From positions 1 through 64,000 of the forward strand of contig JAKIVD010000017.1 in NCBI GenBank assembly GCA_021647205.1: a stretch of 64,000 nucleotides of DNA, given 5' to 3'. This document shows positions 50,738 through 59,268 of the stretch, piece by piece; position 1 is the first letter of the stretch, and the number at the start of each line of letters is the position of its first letter. Origin of the DNA: Bacteroidales bacterium (lineage in GTDB: Bacteria; Bacteroidota; Bacteroidia; Bacteroidales; F082). The notes beneath the pieces are model-generated. The model had not been told where the DNA came from. It did no database searches and saw nothing but the letters and a program-made list of their open reading frames with translations. The translations under genes were made by a program, and so were the position numbers.

Positions 50738-51525
50738 TGGATTTGAGGGAGATCACCCGGGAGGTGGCCGAACTGAGCAAGACGGCCGGCCAGTTTATTC
50801 GCCATGAATCAGCACATGTTCAGGAAAAAAACATCAAAGAAAAAGGTTTGCACGATTTGGTTACGTACGTTGACCTTGAGTCGGAAAAAAGGCTGGTGAA
50901 CGCGTTGACAGAAATCGTTCCCGAAGCAGGTTTTATAGCCGAAGAAAACCCAAAGCTGAGGAAGGAAGAACAGTTGAACTGGATCATTGATCCGCTTGAC
51001 GGCACCACCAATTTCATCCACGGCATACCCAACTACTGCATTTCCATTGCCTTGGCAGCCCCGGACGAAGTGCTTGCCGCAGTGGTTTATGAGATTAACC
51101 GCGACGAATGTTTTTATGGCTGGAAAGAAGGCCCCGCTTTTCTGAATGGCAACCGCATCATCGTTTCACCTACGACTTCTCTCGGCAAATCGCTAATTGC
51201 CACCGGTTTTCCCTATTCCGATTACTCATTGTTAAGGCCCTACCTCGGCTTGTTTGAGGAACTGATGAAAGACAGCCGGGGTATCCGTCGTTTGGGCTCT
51301 GCCGCCCTCGACCTGGCCTATGTTGCCTGTGGACGGTTTGAACTGTTCTTCGAATACGGACTGAAACCGTGGGACGTTGCCGCCGGTTCACTGATTGTTG
51401 AACGTGCCGGCGGACTGGTTTCCGGTTTTAAGGATGGGGAAGGCCACCTCTTCGGCAGGCAGATTGTTGCCTCCAATGGCCATACCCATACCGAATTCCT
51501 CGAAAAGCTGAACAGGTATTTCTGA
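50734..51525 (+). CDS. Inositol monophosphatase-family phosphatase
   Basis: 263 residues, IMPase fold: metal ligands in FIAEENP, DPLDGTTNFIHGIPNYC and WDVAAGSLIVERAGG. The start is ATG 50734 or 50737; the first overlaps the lgt stop as ATGA. Substrates in this family include inositol phosphates, fructose-1,6-bisphosphate and 3'-phosphoadenosine phosphates; the sequence alone does not decide. Confidence 0.93.
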   Translation: MMDLREITREVAELSKTAGQFIRHESAHVQEKNIKEKGLHDLVTYVDLESEKRLVNALTEIVPEAGFIAEENPKLRKEEQLNWIIDPLDGTTNFIHGIPNYCISIALAAPDEVLAAVVYEINRDECFYGWKEGPAFLNGNRIIVSPTTSLGKSLIATGFPYSDYSLLRPYLGLFEELMKDSRGIRRLGSAALDLAYVACGRFELFFEYGLKPWDVAAGSLIVERAGGLVSGFKDGEGHLFGRQIVASNGHTHTEFLEKLNRYF

Positions 51526-51593
51526 GACAGCCGTTTCATCCCGGGGGCATTGGTTTTTTTATTAATATTGTCTAAGATTCAAATCCGTAAAGC

Positions 51594-51929
51594 ATGGCCG
51601 ACCAACAGCAAGTGGAAATAAAGAAAGACAGCCCTTCAAGGAGCATACTCAAAGCCCTGAGCTGGCGGCTGATTGCTTCGGGTTCTACGTTCATCATCAG
51701 CTTCACAATTTTTACCCAGGCAACCGAAACGGCCTTTAAAGACATTGTTGGCGCGGTTTCCCTGATTACCGCGGTGGACATTGTGGCCAAGCTTATCCTT
51801 TACTACCTGCACGAACGCTTGTGGACAAATATCGTTTGGGGGAAAGAATGGAGACAAAAAGCATGGCGGAGAAGATACAGAAAAATGCACAGGAAACTTC
51901 AAAATAAACAACCGGGCCATGAAAAATAA
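51594..51929 (+). CDS. DUF2061 small membrane protein
   Basis: 111 residues: SRSILKALSWRLIASGSTFIISFTIF is the DUF2061 signature (K-x-x-S-W-R-x-x-A/G-x-x-x-T), with two transmembrane helices, HERLWTNIVWGKEW near the end and a strongly basic tail. In Proteobacteria such domains occur alone or fused to sulfate-assimilation proteins; the function is unknown. Overlaps the NfeD-type protease gene by 11 bp. Confidence 0.88.
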   Translation: MADQQQVEIKKDSPSRSILKALSWRLIASGSTFIISFTIFTQATETAFKDIVGAVSLITAVDIVAKLILYYLHERLWTNIVWGKEWRQKAWRRRYRKMHRKLQNKQPGHEK

Positions 51930-53283
51930 TGCATCCGTTTTCGTCGCTGTTCTCTTTTTAATTACCGGACTGGCGTTCAGTGTGCCAGCACAAAATACAG
52001 ACACTGTTTCAGCGGCACTCCGGGTTTATGTTTTTAAAATTGATGAAATGATTGCCCCGCCGGTCTGGCGCACCACAAAACTTGCCATTCAGAACGCAGA
52101 GAAAGAAAAGGCTGATCTCATCTTGATCCACATGAACACCTACGGTGGTATGCTGGATGCCGCCGATTCCATCCGGACGAAGATTCTCAACACCAAAATC
52201 CCGATCTATGTTTTCATCGATAAAAACGCCGCCTCGGCAGGCGCCCTGATATCCATTGCCTGCGACAGTATTTACATGGCAGCGGGGGCCAGCATCGGGG
52301 CAGCGACTGTGGTGAATCAGAAAGGTGAACAAATGCCCGATAAGTACCAGTCGTACATGCGCTCGATGATGCGTTCGACAGCCGAAGCCAAGCACCGTGA
52401 CCCTGAGATTGCCCAGGCGATGGTCGATCCGAAAATTTATATAGAAGGAATCAGCGACACGGGACAAGTGCTGACCTTCACCGTTTCGGAAGCCATCGAA
52501 TTTGGTTTTTGTGAAGGCGAAGCCAACAATCTTGAAGAAGTACTTGATTTGGCCGGCATTGAAGACTACACTTTTGTAACGCACCACATTTCGGCAACCG
52601 ACAAGATCATCGGCTGGCTCATCAACCCGATGGTAAGTGGGGTTTTAATCATGGTTATTCTTGGTGGTATTTATTTTGAATTGCAGAGCCCGGGCATCGG
52701 ATTCCCACTGGCCGCGGCCGTTCTTGCTGCCCTGTTGTATTTCGCACCGCTTTATCTCGAAGGCCTTGCCAACCACTGGGAAATACTACTTTTTATCGTC
52801 GGGCTGGTACTTATTGCCGTCGAGGTATTTGCCATTCCGGGCTTTGGCGTTGCCGGGGTTTTGGGCATTTCTTTCACAATTGCTGGGCTCACGCTCAGCA
52901 TGGTCCAGAATATGGGAAGTGGCATCTTTGATTATGACCCAAGCAGAATTATTCAGGCTTTTTTTGTGGTGATCATTGCTTCATTTCTTTCCATTGTCGG
53001 TTCGCTTATTTTGACAAAACAATTTTTCGGGACAACCCATTTTGGCCAGTTTGCGCTTGCCAAAACCCAACAGTCCGATGAGGGCTACACTTCGGCAAGC
53101 GATACCTACCAAAACATGAAAGGGCGAGAAGGCAGGGCACGGACCATGCTTCGCCCTGCGGGGAAAGTGGAGGTTGACGGCGACCTCTTCGATGCCACCG
53201 CCCTGACCGGTTTTATTGAAAAAGGCAACAAAATTGTCGTGGTCGGCTACCAGACGGGGCAGTTGGTGGTGAAGAAGGCCTGA
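51919..53283 (+). CDS. NfeD1-type membrane serine protease (ClpP-class)
   Basis: Start placed at ATG 51919 (MKNNASVFVAVLFLI, 454 residues), which gives a clean signal peptide; the frame is open to 51781, but that part is the DUF2061 gene in another frame. After the signal: SDH-type ClpP/SppA-like domain (LILIHMNTYGGMLDAADSI, FIDKNAASAGALISIACD with the nucleophile Ser in ASAGA), four or five transmembrane helices (MVILGGIYFELQSPGIGFP, then GLVLIAVEVFAIPGFGVAG) and a C-terminal NfeD OB-fold (LRPAGKVEVDGDLFDATA). These proteases are often linked to slipin/stomatin membrane quality control; no slipin gene is adjacent. Confidence 0.92.
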   Translation: MKNNASVFVAVLFLITGLAFSVPAQNTDTVSAALRVYVFKIDEMIAPPVWRTTKLAIQNAEKEKADLILIHMNTYGGMLDAADSIRTKILNTKIPIYVFIDKNAASAGALISIACDSIYMAAGASIGAATVVNQKGEQMPDKYQSYMRSMMRSTAEAKHRDPEIAQAMVDPKIYIEGISDTGQVLTFTVSEAIEFGFCEGEANNLEEVLDLAGIEDYTFVTHHISATDKIIGWLINPMVSGVLIMVILGGIYFELQSPGIGFPLAAAVLAALLYFAPLYLEGLANHWEILLFIVGLVLIAVEVFAIPGFGVAGVLGISFTIAGLTLSMVQNMGSGIFDYDPSRIIQAFFVVIIASFLSIVGSLILTKQFFGTTHFGQFALAKTQQSDEGYTSASDTYQNMKGREGRARTMLRPAGKVEVDGDLFDATALTGFIEKGNKIVVVGYQTGQLVVKKA

Positions 53284-53366
53284 CCCCCTCTGTCCTGCGG
53301 GCATTACCCCCAGTGAGAGAATGAGGTTTAACTAATTGTTTTTAACCTTTCAACTAACCAGTATCC

Positions 53367-53697
53367 ATGCTTAAACTAGCCCAAATACAATTTTCGCCCG
53401 AGCTGGGGAAAGCCGCTGACCAAGCTGACAAAAGTAGTGCCGGCATGAGCCCTCGTCAACAGGATGTTTATTATGACAAGCAACCGCATCGGAAACGAGC
53501 GGGAAATTTCTTTTTCCGGAGGCTCGATTGCTGTCGGTCCGGAAGGGGGAATTATTGCCGAAGCTTCATGTGAAAAAGAAGAAATCCTTTTTATAACATT
53601 CGACCCTGCTCCTGCACCTAACAAAATGCTCACCGAAAAAAACCGCGTGCTCAACGACCGCATCCCGGATAATTACAAAGAAATTACTGGAAACTGA
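53367..53697 (+). pseudogene. Collapsed carbon-nitrogen hydrolase (nitrilase family) gene
   Basis: Two pieces in different frames. From ATG 53367 the peptide MLKLAQIQFSPELGKA is a normal nitrilase-superfamily N-terminus. From about 53464, shifted by one base, MTSNRIGNEREISFSGGSIAVGPEGGIIAEASCEKEEI matches the end of such enzymes (SNR-G, F-G-S-x-x-x-P-x-G-x-x-x-A). The whole middle, with the catalytic Glu-Lys-Cys, is missing, about 200 residues against a normal length near 280. Internal deletion plus frameshift; not functional. Confidence 0.7.
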
Positions 53698-53740
53698 GGG
53701 GGGCCAAAACCCGTCAACCGGGGAAGGGGCCCGAACTGAT

Positions 53741-54490
53741 TTACTGGTCTTTTTGCAAGAGCATCCGTTTTAGGAACAATTCTCTTTTTCTTCTTGATAT
53801 TTCCACTTCAGAGCCATCATCCATTACAACCGTACCCCCCTCCCCTTTAATATACCGGACAACAAAATCAAGGTTGATTAAATGTGACTGATGAACACGC
53901 ACAAACGATTCCCCTGACAACAACAACTCATACTCTTTCAGTGTACGGGTCACCAAAAACTTACCGCCCGAGTTCATAAAAAAGTAAGTGTAATTATCAT
54001 CTGCTTCACAGCGGACAATCTCCCTGATCTTCACGAAAAAATAACCACTCAGGGTGGGTAAGGCAATCCTGGTAATTTTCTGTTTGTTGTTGAGCAAAGT
54101 AGAAATCCGCTCAGGCGACTGTATTTTTCTTGGTGATAGGTTTCTCACTTTTTCCACGGCCCCAAGCAGTTGTTGCGGGTCGATGGGTTTCAGCAGATAA
54201 TCTATCGCGCTGAATTTAATAGCCCGAATTGCATATTGCTCGAAAGCCGTAACAAATATGACATGAAAACTGATGTCGCTGATATTTTCAAGCAGCTCGA
54301 AACCATTGCCATCGGGCATCTCAATATCAAGAAAAACCACATCAGGACGATACGCTTCGATTATTTGAATGCCCGATGCCACATCAGTTGCTTCCCCCAA
54401 GACTGTTACATCCTTGCAAAAGTTTGTCAGAATATTGGAAACTACTGTCCGGCTTTCCGGCTCATCATCTATGATTACTGCCCTGATCAT
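53741..54490 (-). CDS. LytTR-family response regulator
   Basis: 249 residues: receiver domain (VIIDDEP, phosphoacceptor Asp55 in VVFLDIEMPDGNG, Lys in DYLLKPID) followed by a LytTR DNA-binding domain (REIVRCEADDNYTYFFM, FVRVHQSHLINLDFVVRYIKGEGG). It is downstream of the LytS-like kinase on the same strand, 39 bp away, forming a cognate two-component system. LytTR regulators bind direct repeats upstream of targets; the divergent surface-protein gene at 56722 is a candidate. Confidence 0.95.
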   Translation of the reverse strand: MIRAVIIDDEPESRTVVSNILTNFCKDVTVLGEATDVASGIQIIEAYRPDVVFLDIEMPDGNGFELLENISDISFHVIFVTAFEQYAIRAIKFSAIDYLLKPIDPQQLLGAVEKVRNLSPRKIQSPERISTLLNNKQKITRIALPTLSGYFFVKIREIVRCEADDNYTYFFMNSGGKFLVTRTLKEYELLLSGESFVRVHQSHLINLDFVVRYIKGEGGTVVMDDGSEVEISRRKRELFLKRMLLQKDQ

Positions 54491-54529
54491 ATTAGAAGTA
54501 AAATTACAATTATTTGGGATGCAAGCTGT

Positions 54530-56509
54530 TTAAACATCTTTTCCGCAGGGAATCGTCAAGATGACCATTGTCCCCTTGCTTTCCCCGTTGCTGTCCGATA
54601 AATCTATAATTTGCATCCAAGCCTTCTCCCCCCTTACTTTCTCCAGGTTTTCCAGTCGTTCACCACTTAGTTCCATCCCAAATGATTTTTGTTGTTTTTT
54701 TGTTGATTGCTGCATTTCGGCTGATTTTTTACGGCCAATACCATCATCTTTAATTGTGATTTTAAGATGTTGTTTCACTTTTTTCACTTCAACCAGAAGC
54801 TTCCCTTTTTCTTTTTTTTGGCTCAGTCCGTGCTTGATGGCATTTTCAACAAAAGGTTGAATGATCAATGGAGGTATCAGAATACTTTCCATATCCAACT
54901 CTTTGTCAGCCAAAATTTCATAGTCAAAACCGTCTTTGGCTTTCAACTTTTCCATCTCGATGTAAAGCCGGAGCGTATCAAGTTCGTTCTTCAGGTCAAT
55001 CAGGCTTTTTCTGCTGTTATCCAAAACATTACGCAATAACTGGCCAAACTTTGACAGGAATGACATAGCTTTGAAACTGTTATTTGCCGATATGAAACCC
55101 TGAACCGAATTGAGCGAGTTGAAGATAAAATGCGGGGTCATCTGTGTTCGAAGCAGCTTTTGTTCGTTTTCGAGATTTCTTTTTTCCAGCAATTCCTGCT
55201 TTCTTTTTTGATTTGCCCTAATCCAAAAGACAATTAAAAGCGCAACAAAGACAGCAACAAGAAGAGAAATGGCAAACACCAGTTTTATTACCTTTTGCCT
55301 TCTTAATTCTGCCGTGCGCAACTGCCTGTCTTTTTGCAAAATGGCGATTTGTTTCTCTTTCTTTTCAGTTTCGTATTTGGTTTGCATTTCTGCCATCTTC
55401 AAAACCATCTCCCTGTTCATGAACGAATCATTAATTGTGATATATTTCGCCTGGCAAGCGTAAGCATTTTGAAAATCCCCTATGTCAAAATATATCTCCG
55501 AGAGCAGCAAATAGCTTTTGCCCAACAGGCTGATATTGTTTATTCTTTTTGCCAGTTCAACGGCATCAATAAGAAAGCTGTACGCTTTTTCCGGTTGGTC
55601 GAGCGCCAGGTAAACCGATGCTATATTATTGAACATTAATACCCTTGTTTTGCTGTTGAAAACATAAAAATAGGTTTGTACAGTATCGAAATAACTAAGT
55701 GCTTTCAAGTATTGTTCTTGCTGAATAAAGAGTTCCCAGATATTAAAAACCGTTTCGGCGATAACTTCTGGGTTACCAATTCTTCTTTTGAGCTTGAGGG
55801 ATTGTTGATAGTATGCTTCTGCCTTTTCAAACTCAGCTTTCCCGGCATATATTAACCCAATATTGTTGAGTACGTTCGCAATGCCCGTCGAGTCGTGCAG
55901 GACAGTTTTTCTATCAAGGCTATAGGTATAGTATTCGAGCGCTTTGTCTTTGTCTCCCATTCTGCTAAAAACATTACCGATATTGTTCGTAATGAACGAA
56001 AGCCGCCGACTATTCTCAATTGTATCGCTTTTGGTGTAGAGGTCTTCGACAATTCGAAAAGACTGGAGCAAATTTTCCAGCGCTTCCCCGTAATAACCCT
56101 TTCCCGAATAGTTTGTTCCCAGTTCAAAGAGTGCACGGGCCATCAACAAACTGTCGTTCATCTCACGGGCAGCTTCAAGTGCCAGGGTGTTGTATTGCAA
56201 CGACTCATTTAAAGTATCATGCTTCTGCACAGCGAGGGCCATATTATTCAAGGCCTTGTATTTTTCGCGCGGCAGCGCATGTTCTTCAGCGAGGGAAAGC
56301 GCACGCTTTGCATATTCAATACTTTGGGCAGTATTGGTTTGCCAAAGCAGATAAGCCAACTCGTTCAACACTTTTGCCTTTTCCGCTTCTTCACAAACAG
56401 TCAGCAGGGATAATAAACTATCAATGGGGTTTTCTTCGGCGCAAAGCGGGTAACTGAAATATTGTAAAATACTTAATACTGAAATCACAAGTAGTCTGCG
56501 GTAATCCAT
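54530..56509 (-). CDS. TPR-containing LytS-type sensor histidine kinase
   Basis: Start set at ATG 56509 (MDYRRLLVISVLSIL, 659 residues) because a signal peptide follows directly; upstream open frame to 56614 has no such character. Layout: signal peptide, seven or eight TPR units in the periplasm (for example KALEYYTYSLDRKTVLHDSTGIANVLNNIGLIYAG in outline), a coiled coil, one transmembrane helix (VIKLVFAISLLVAVFVALLIVFWI in outline) and a His_kinase domain with QMTPHFIFNSLNSVQ (His460) plus HATPase_c (ENAIKHGLSQK, DDGIGRKK). Cognate regulator is the LytTR gene next to it. Confidence 0.94.
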   Translation of the reverse strand: MDYRRLLVISVLSILQYFSYPLCAEENPIDSLLSLLTVCEEAEKAKVLNELAYLLWQTNTAQSIEYAKRALSLAEEHALPREKYKALNNMALAVQKHDTLNESLQYNTLALEAAREMNDSLLMARALFELGTNYSGKGYYGEALENLLQSFRIVEDLYTKSDTIENSRRLSFITNNIGNVFSRMGDKDKALEYYTYSLDRKTVLHDSTGIANVLNNIGLIYAGKAEFEKAEAYYQQSLKLKRRIGNPEVIAETVFNIWELFIQQEQYLKALSYFDTVQTYFYVFNSKTRVLMFNNIASVYLALDQPEKAYSFLIDAVELAKRINNISLLGKSYLLLSEIYFDIGDFQNAYACQAKYITINDSFMNREMVLKMAEMQTKYETEKKEKQIAILQKDRQLRTAELRRQKVIKLVFAISLLVAVFVALLIVFWIRANQKRKQELLEKRNLENEQKLLRTQMTPHFIFNSLNSVQGFISANNSFKAMSFLSKFGQLLRNVLDNSRKSLIDLKNELDTLRLYIEMEKLKAKDGFDYEILADKELDMESILIPPLIIQPFVENAIKHGLSQKKEKGKLLVEVKKVKQHLKITIKDDGIGRKKSAEMQQSTKKQQKSFGMELSGERLENLEKVRGEKAWMQIIDLSDSNGESKGTMVILTIPCGKDV

Positions 56510-56721
56510 GGGTAGCTGATTTCTGCCATAAAAATACAAAAAAACAGGCTGTCGGCATCCGCCGATTTCCGTGCACCCGGCCAAAAGGATGAAATATCCT
56601 GGAAATGAACTCACCGGATTCTAAGCAAAAACCGCTGAATTCTTTTTGCCCCCCCCCGAATTCTATTTGGTGCTTGATGGCAATAAATATTTGTTAGACA
56701 TTAGCCCCAAATCATATTATC
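56510..56721. other. Divergent intergenic region between kinase and surface-protein genes
   Basis: 212 bp shared by the LytS-type kinase and the repeat-rich surface protein. It contains a run of nine or more C near 56650 and, on the plus strand, TTTG (56666-56669) followed 16 bp later by AAATTTTG-like sequence ending at 56693 (one mismatch to the -7 box). A poly-C tract this long is prone to slippage and could vary promoter spacing; no LytTR direct repeat was identified with confidence. Confidence 0.4.
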
Positions 56722-59091
56722 ATGAAAAGACTTTTACTAATTCTCGTAACGACGGTTTTCACTTTAAGCCTGGCCGCACAGGTAGCCATTAACGAAGACG
56801 GAAGCACCGGAGATGCTTCGGCCATGCTGGACGTTAAATCGAGCACAACGGGAATGTTAATCCCCCGGATGAGTACAAGCCAGCGCAACAGCATTTCCAA
56901 TCCGGCCACCGGTTTGTTAGTGTATGACAGTAACACCAAAAGCTTTTGGCATTTCGATGGCGCTCTGTGGGTTGAGATTGTGAGTCAGACCGATGTGATG
57001 GAACTTGACGACCTTTCAGATGCCGCGAGTGATGAATCAAGTATTTTTATTGGCAAACATGCCGGCGATGATGATGACGGATCTAACAATGAGAATGTTG
57101 CTGTTGGGTATAGGGCTCTTCAATCCAATACGGCTGGCTCCAGCAATACAGCAGTAGGCTCTCATTGTTTATATTCAAATACTACAGGAGAGAATAATAC
57201 TGCCTATGGGCGATATTCTATGATACAAAATACAATTGGCACATATAATACTGCCACAGGGGCCAGTTCATTGCTATTCAATACAACAGGAACAAAAAAT
57301 ACGGCCACCGGATATTTCGCATTAGGCAATGATACTAGCGGGTCTCATAATACGGCCACCGGATACCAGTCACTCGCAAGTAACCAAAACGGGCACTATA
57401 ACACAGCAAATGGAAGTAATGCATTGTCCCTTAGCACTGAAGGTTCCTATAATACCGCCGTTGGGAATCTGTCACTATACAAGTGTAAGTTCGGAGATTA
57501 CAATACAGCAATAGGCAATGCTGCTTCGATTTCCGACACTACAGGCTCCTACAACGTAGCTGTTGGAAATAATGCACTTTATTCAAACCCCAATCGCTCA
57601 AACCTTGTGGCCATTGGAAATCATGCCCTTTTTTCTAACGGTTTAGGCGCAAGTCAGCCGTATCATGCCACGGAAAACACTGCTGTTGGCGGGAGATCAC
57701 TTGAAAACAACACCACCGGATATTACAATACCGCTGTGGGTTATTATTCACTTAAAAGCAACAATACCGGATATGAAAATACAGGCGTTGGCACCTATTC
57801 ACTTTTCTCAAACACTTCCGGCTTGTACAATGCAGCATTGGGGTCTTTTTCCCTCAGATCAAACACTTTGGGCCATGATAACGTTGCAACAGGCGACAGT
57901 TGTCTTTCAGGCAATACCACAGGCTCTTATAATACAGCCATGGGGGTACAGGCGCTTGCTTCGAACAAAACAAACTCCGGAAATACTGCTGTGGGGTTCA
58001 GGGCGATGTATTATGCCAACAACGGAACTGCAGGGATATCAACTTCTAACACAGCCATCGGGCATAAAGCTTTACACGGTAGTAGCAATCCTTCAATAAA
58101 CACCGGTCAGTACAATACCGCTTTGGGAGAGCAGGCAATGGGTTCCAACACTTCAGGCTCGTCAAACACTGCCACCGGCAGGTTGGTAATGTTCTCAAAC
58201 ACAAGCGGGGGGAAAAACACAAGCAGCGGCAATTTGTCAATGTATTCAAATACTTCCGGGGACGATAACGCTGCTTTTGGCTACTGGGCCTTGTATGCGA
58301 ACCAAAGCGGGGACAGGAATACGGGATTTGGTTATGGCGCCCTGAAAACCAATGCTGCTGGTCATTACAATACAGCCATTGGTTGGGGTGCAGGATACAG
58401 TAACACAGGTACCGGAAATGTATTTGTCGGTTATAAAGCAGGGTATTTCTATACAGGTGACAGCGCCTTATACATCAACAATTCCAATGCCAGCATTCCG
58501 TTAATTTATGGCGATTTCAGCTCTGGCAGAATCGGTTTCGGGACCAGCAGCCCGGATGCAAAATTAGATGTGCGTTCTGCAGTTGGTGTTGATGCCCTCA
58601 GGGTGCGTATCGGTACAGCTACAAAATTACGCGTTCATGCGAACGGAAGCGTGTCGGTGGGCACCAGTTCCGAAGGCCCCGTCAATGGCCTGGAATCCCT
58701 GGGGAACATCGAACCCAACACCCACAAAGGTGCTGACCTCGGCACAGCTACCAAAGCTTGGGACGATATCTATTATGACGACCTGCACAATATGGGCGCC
58801 TCCGCCTTTTCGGGAAGGACACCATCGGAAGAAATCATTTCGTACCCGCCCAAAGAAAAATTGCCCGGCGCATTTGATTACATGACCGAAAGGGGCGACG
58901 TGGAACTCGACCCGGCCTCCCTGCCACCCGGCTTGTCCGGGTACAACTCCCTGCTCACCGATGAAATAAGCAGCTACAATTACAAAACCAATTACGAGCA
59001 ACAAATCATCATCAATAAACAAAAAGAAAAAATTGAAAGCCTGGAAAAGCGCTTAAAGAAACTGGAGAAACTAATCTCAGAGCTAAAATAA
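56722..59091 (+). CDS. Large repeat-rich surface fibre protein (YadA-head-like repeats)
   Basis: 789 residues: signal peptide (LLILVTTVFTLSLAAQ), the N-terminal module AINEDGSTGDASAMLDVKS with GMLIPRMSTSQRN, shared with the protein at 7873, then about 20 to 30 imperfect repeats of the kind NTAVGYYSLKSNNTGYE-N (roughly 12-24 residues, with N-T-A-x-G and S-L-x-x-N-T-T-G cores), as in trimeric autotransporter heads. The tail has a DLGTATKAWDDIYYDDL segment and a final coiled coil (QIIINKQKEKIESLEKRLKKLEKLIS). It lacks the SDKKLKKNI S74 cleavage motif of its paralogue. Probably an adhesin or fibre; divergent from a LytS/LytTR pair. Confidence 0.88.
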   Translation: MKRLLLILVTTVFTLSLAAQVAINEDGSTGDASAMLDVKSSTTGMLIPRMSTSQRNSISNPATGLLVYDSNTKSFWHFDGALWVEIVSQTDVMELDDLSDAASDESSIFIGKHAGDDDDGSNNENVAVGYRALQSNTAGSSNTAVGSHCLYSNTTGENNTAYGRYSMIQNTIGTYNTATGASSLLFNTTGTKNTATGYFALGNDTSGSHNTATGYQSLASNQNGHYNTANGSNALSLSTEGSYNTAVGNLSLYKCKFGDYNTAIGNAASISDTTGSYNVAVGNNALYSNPNRSNLVAIGNHALFSNGLGASQPYHATENTAVGGRSLENNTTGYYNTAVGYYSLKSNNTGYENTGVGTYSLFSNTSGLYNAALGSFSLRSNTLGHDNVATGDSCLSGNTTGSYNTAMGVQALASNKTNSGNTAVGFRAMYYANNGTAGISTSNTAIGHKALHGSSNPSINTGQYNTALGEQAMGSNTSGSSNTATGRLVMFSNTSGGKNTSSGNLSMYSNTSGDDNAAFGYWALYANQSGDRNTGFGYGALKTNAAGHYNTAIGWGAGYSNTGTGNVFVGYKAGYFYTGDSALYINNSNASIPLIYGDFSSGRIGFGTSSPDAKLDVRSAVGVDALRVRIGTATKLRVHANGSVSVGTSSEGPVNGLESLGNIEPNTHKGADLGTATKAWDDIYYDDLHNMGASAFSGRTPSEEIISYPPKEKLPGAFDYMTERGDVELDPASLPPGLSGYNSLLTDEISSYNYKTNYEQQIIINKQKEKIESLEKRLKKLEKLISELK

Positions 59092-59137
59092 AAAGGCTGT
59101 TTGACAAGCTGTGTGAAGAACAGTATTCCGAATAAAC

Positions 59138-59173
59138 GAAAGGCTTTAGACTAACTGCCGGGCTTTCTTTTTT
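59138..59173 (+). terminator. Possible terminator after the surface fibre gene
   Basis: GAAAGGC (59138-59144) can pair with GCC (59157-59159) and CTTTC (59163-59167) with a GGG bulge, followed by TTTTTT (59168-59173). About 47 bp after the stop codon. Weak stem, good T run. Confidence 0.4.
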
Positions 59174-59268
59174 AAAACTCAGTATGTTCGTTCAGGATTC
59201 TTATAACTTAAAACAGACGATACGCAAGCTTCGCAGGTTTGAAAATACGGGGCAAAGTGCAAAGTTCT

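Noticed and set aside
53464-53697. Independent 77-residue protein starting MFIMTSNRIGNE.
   Set aside because: It is the C-terminal end of a nitrilase-family enzyme, with the N-terminal piece just upstream in another frame; treated as one pseudogene.
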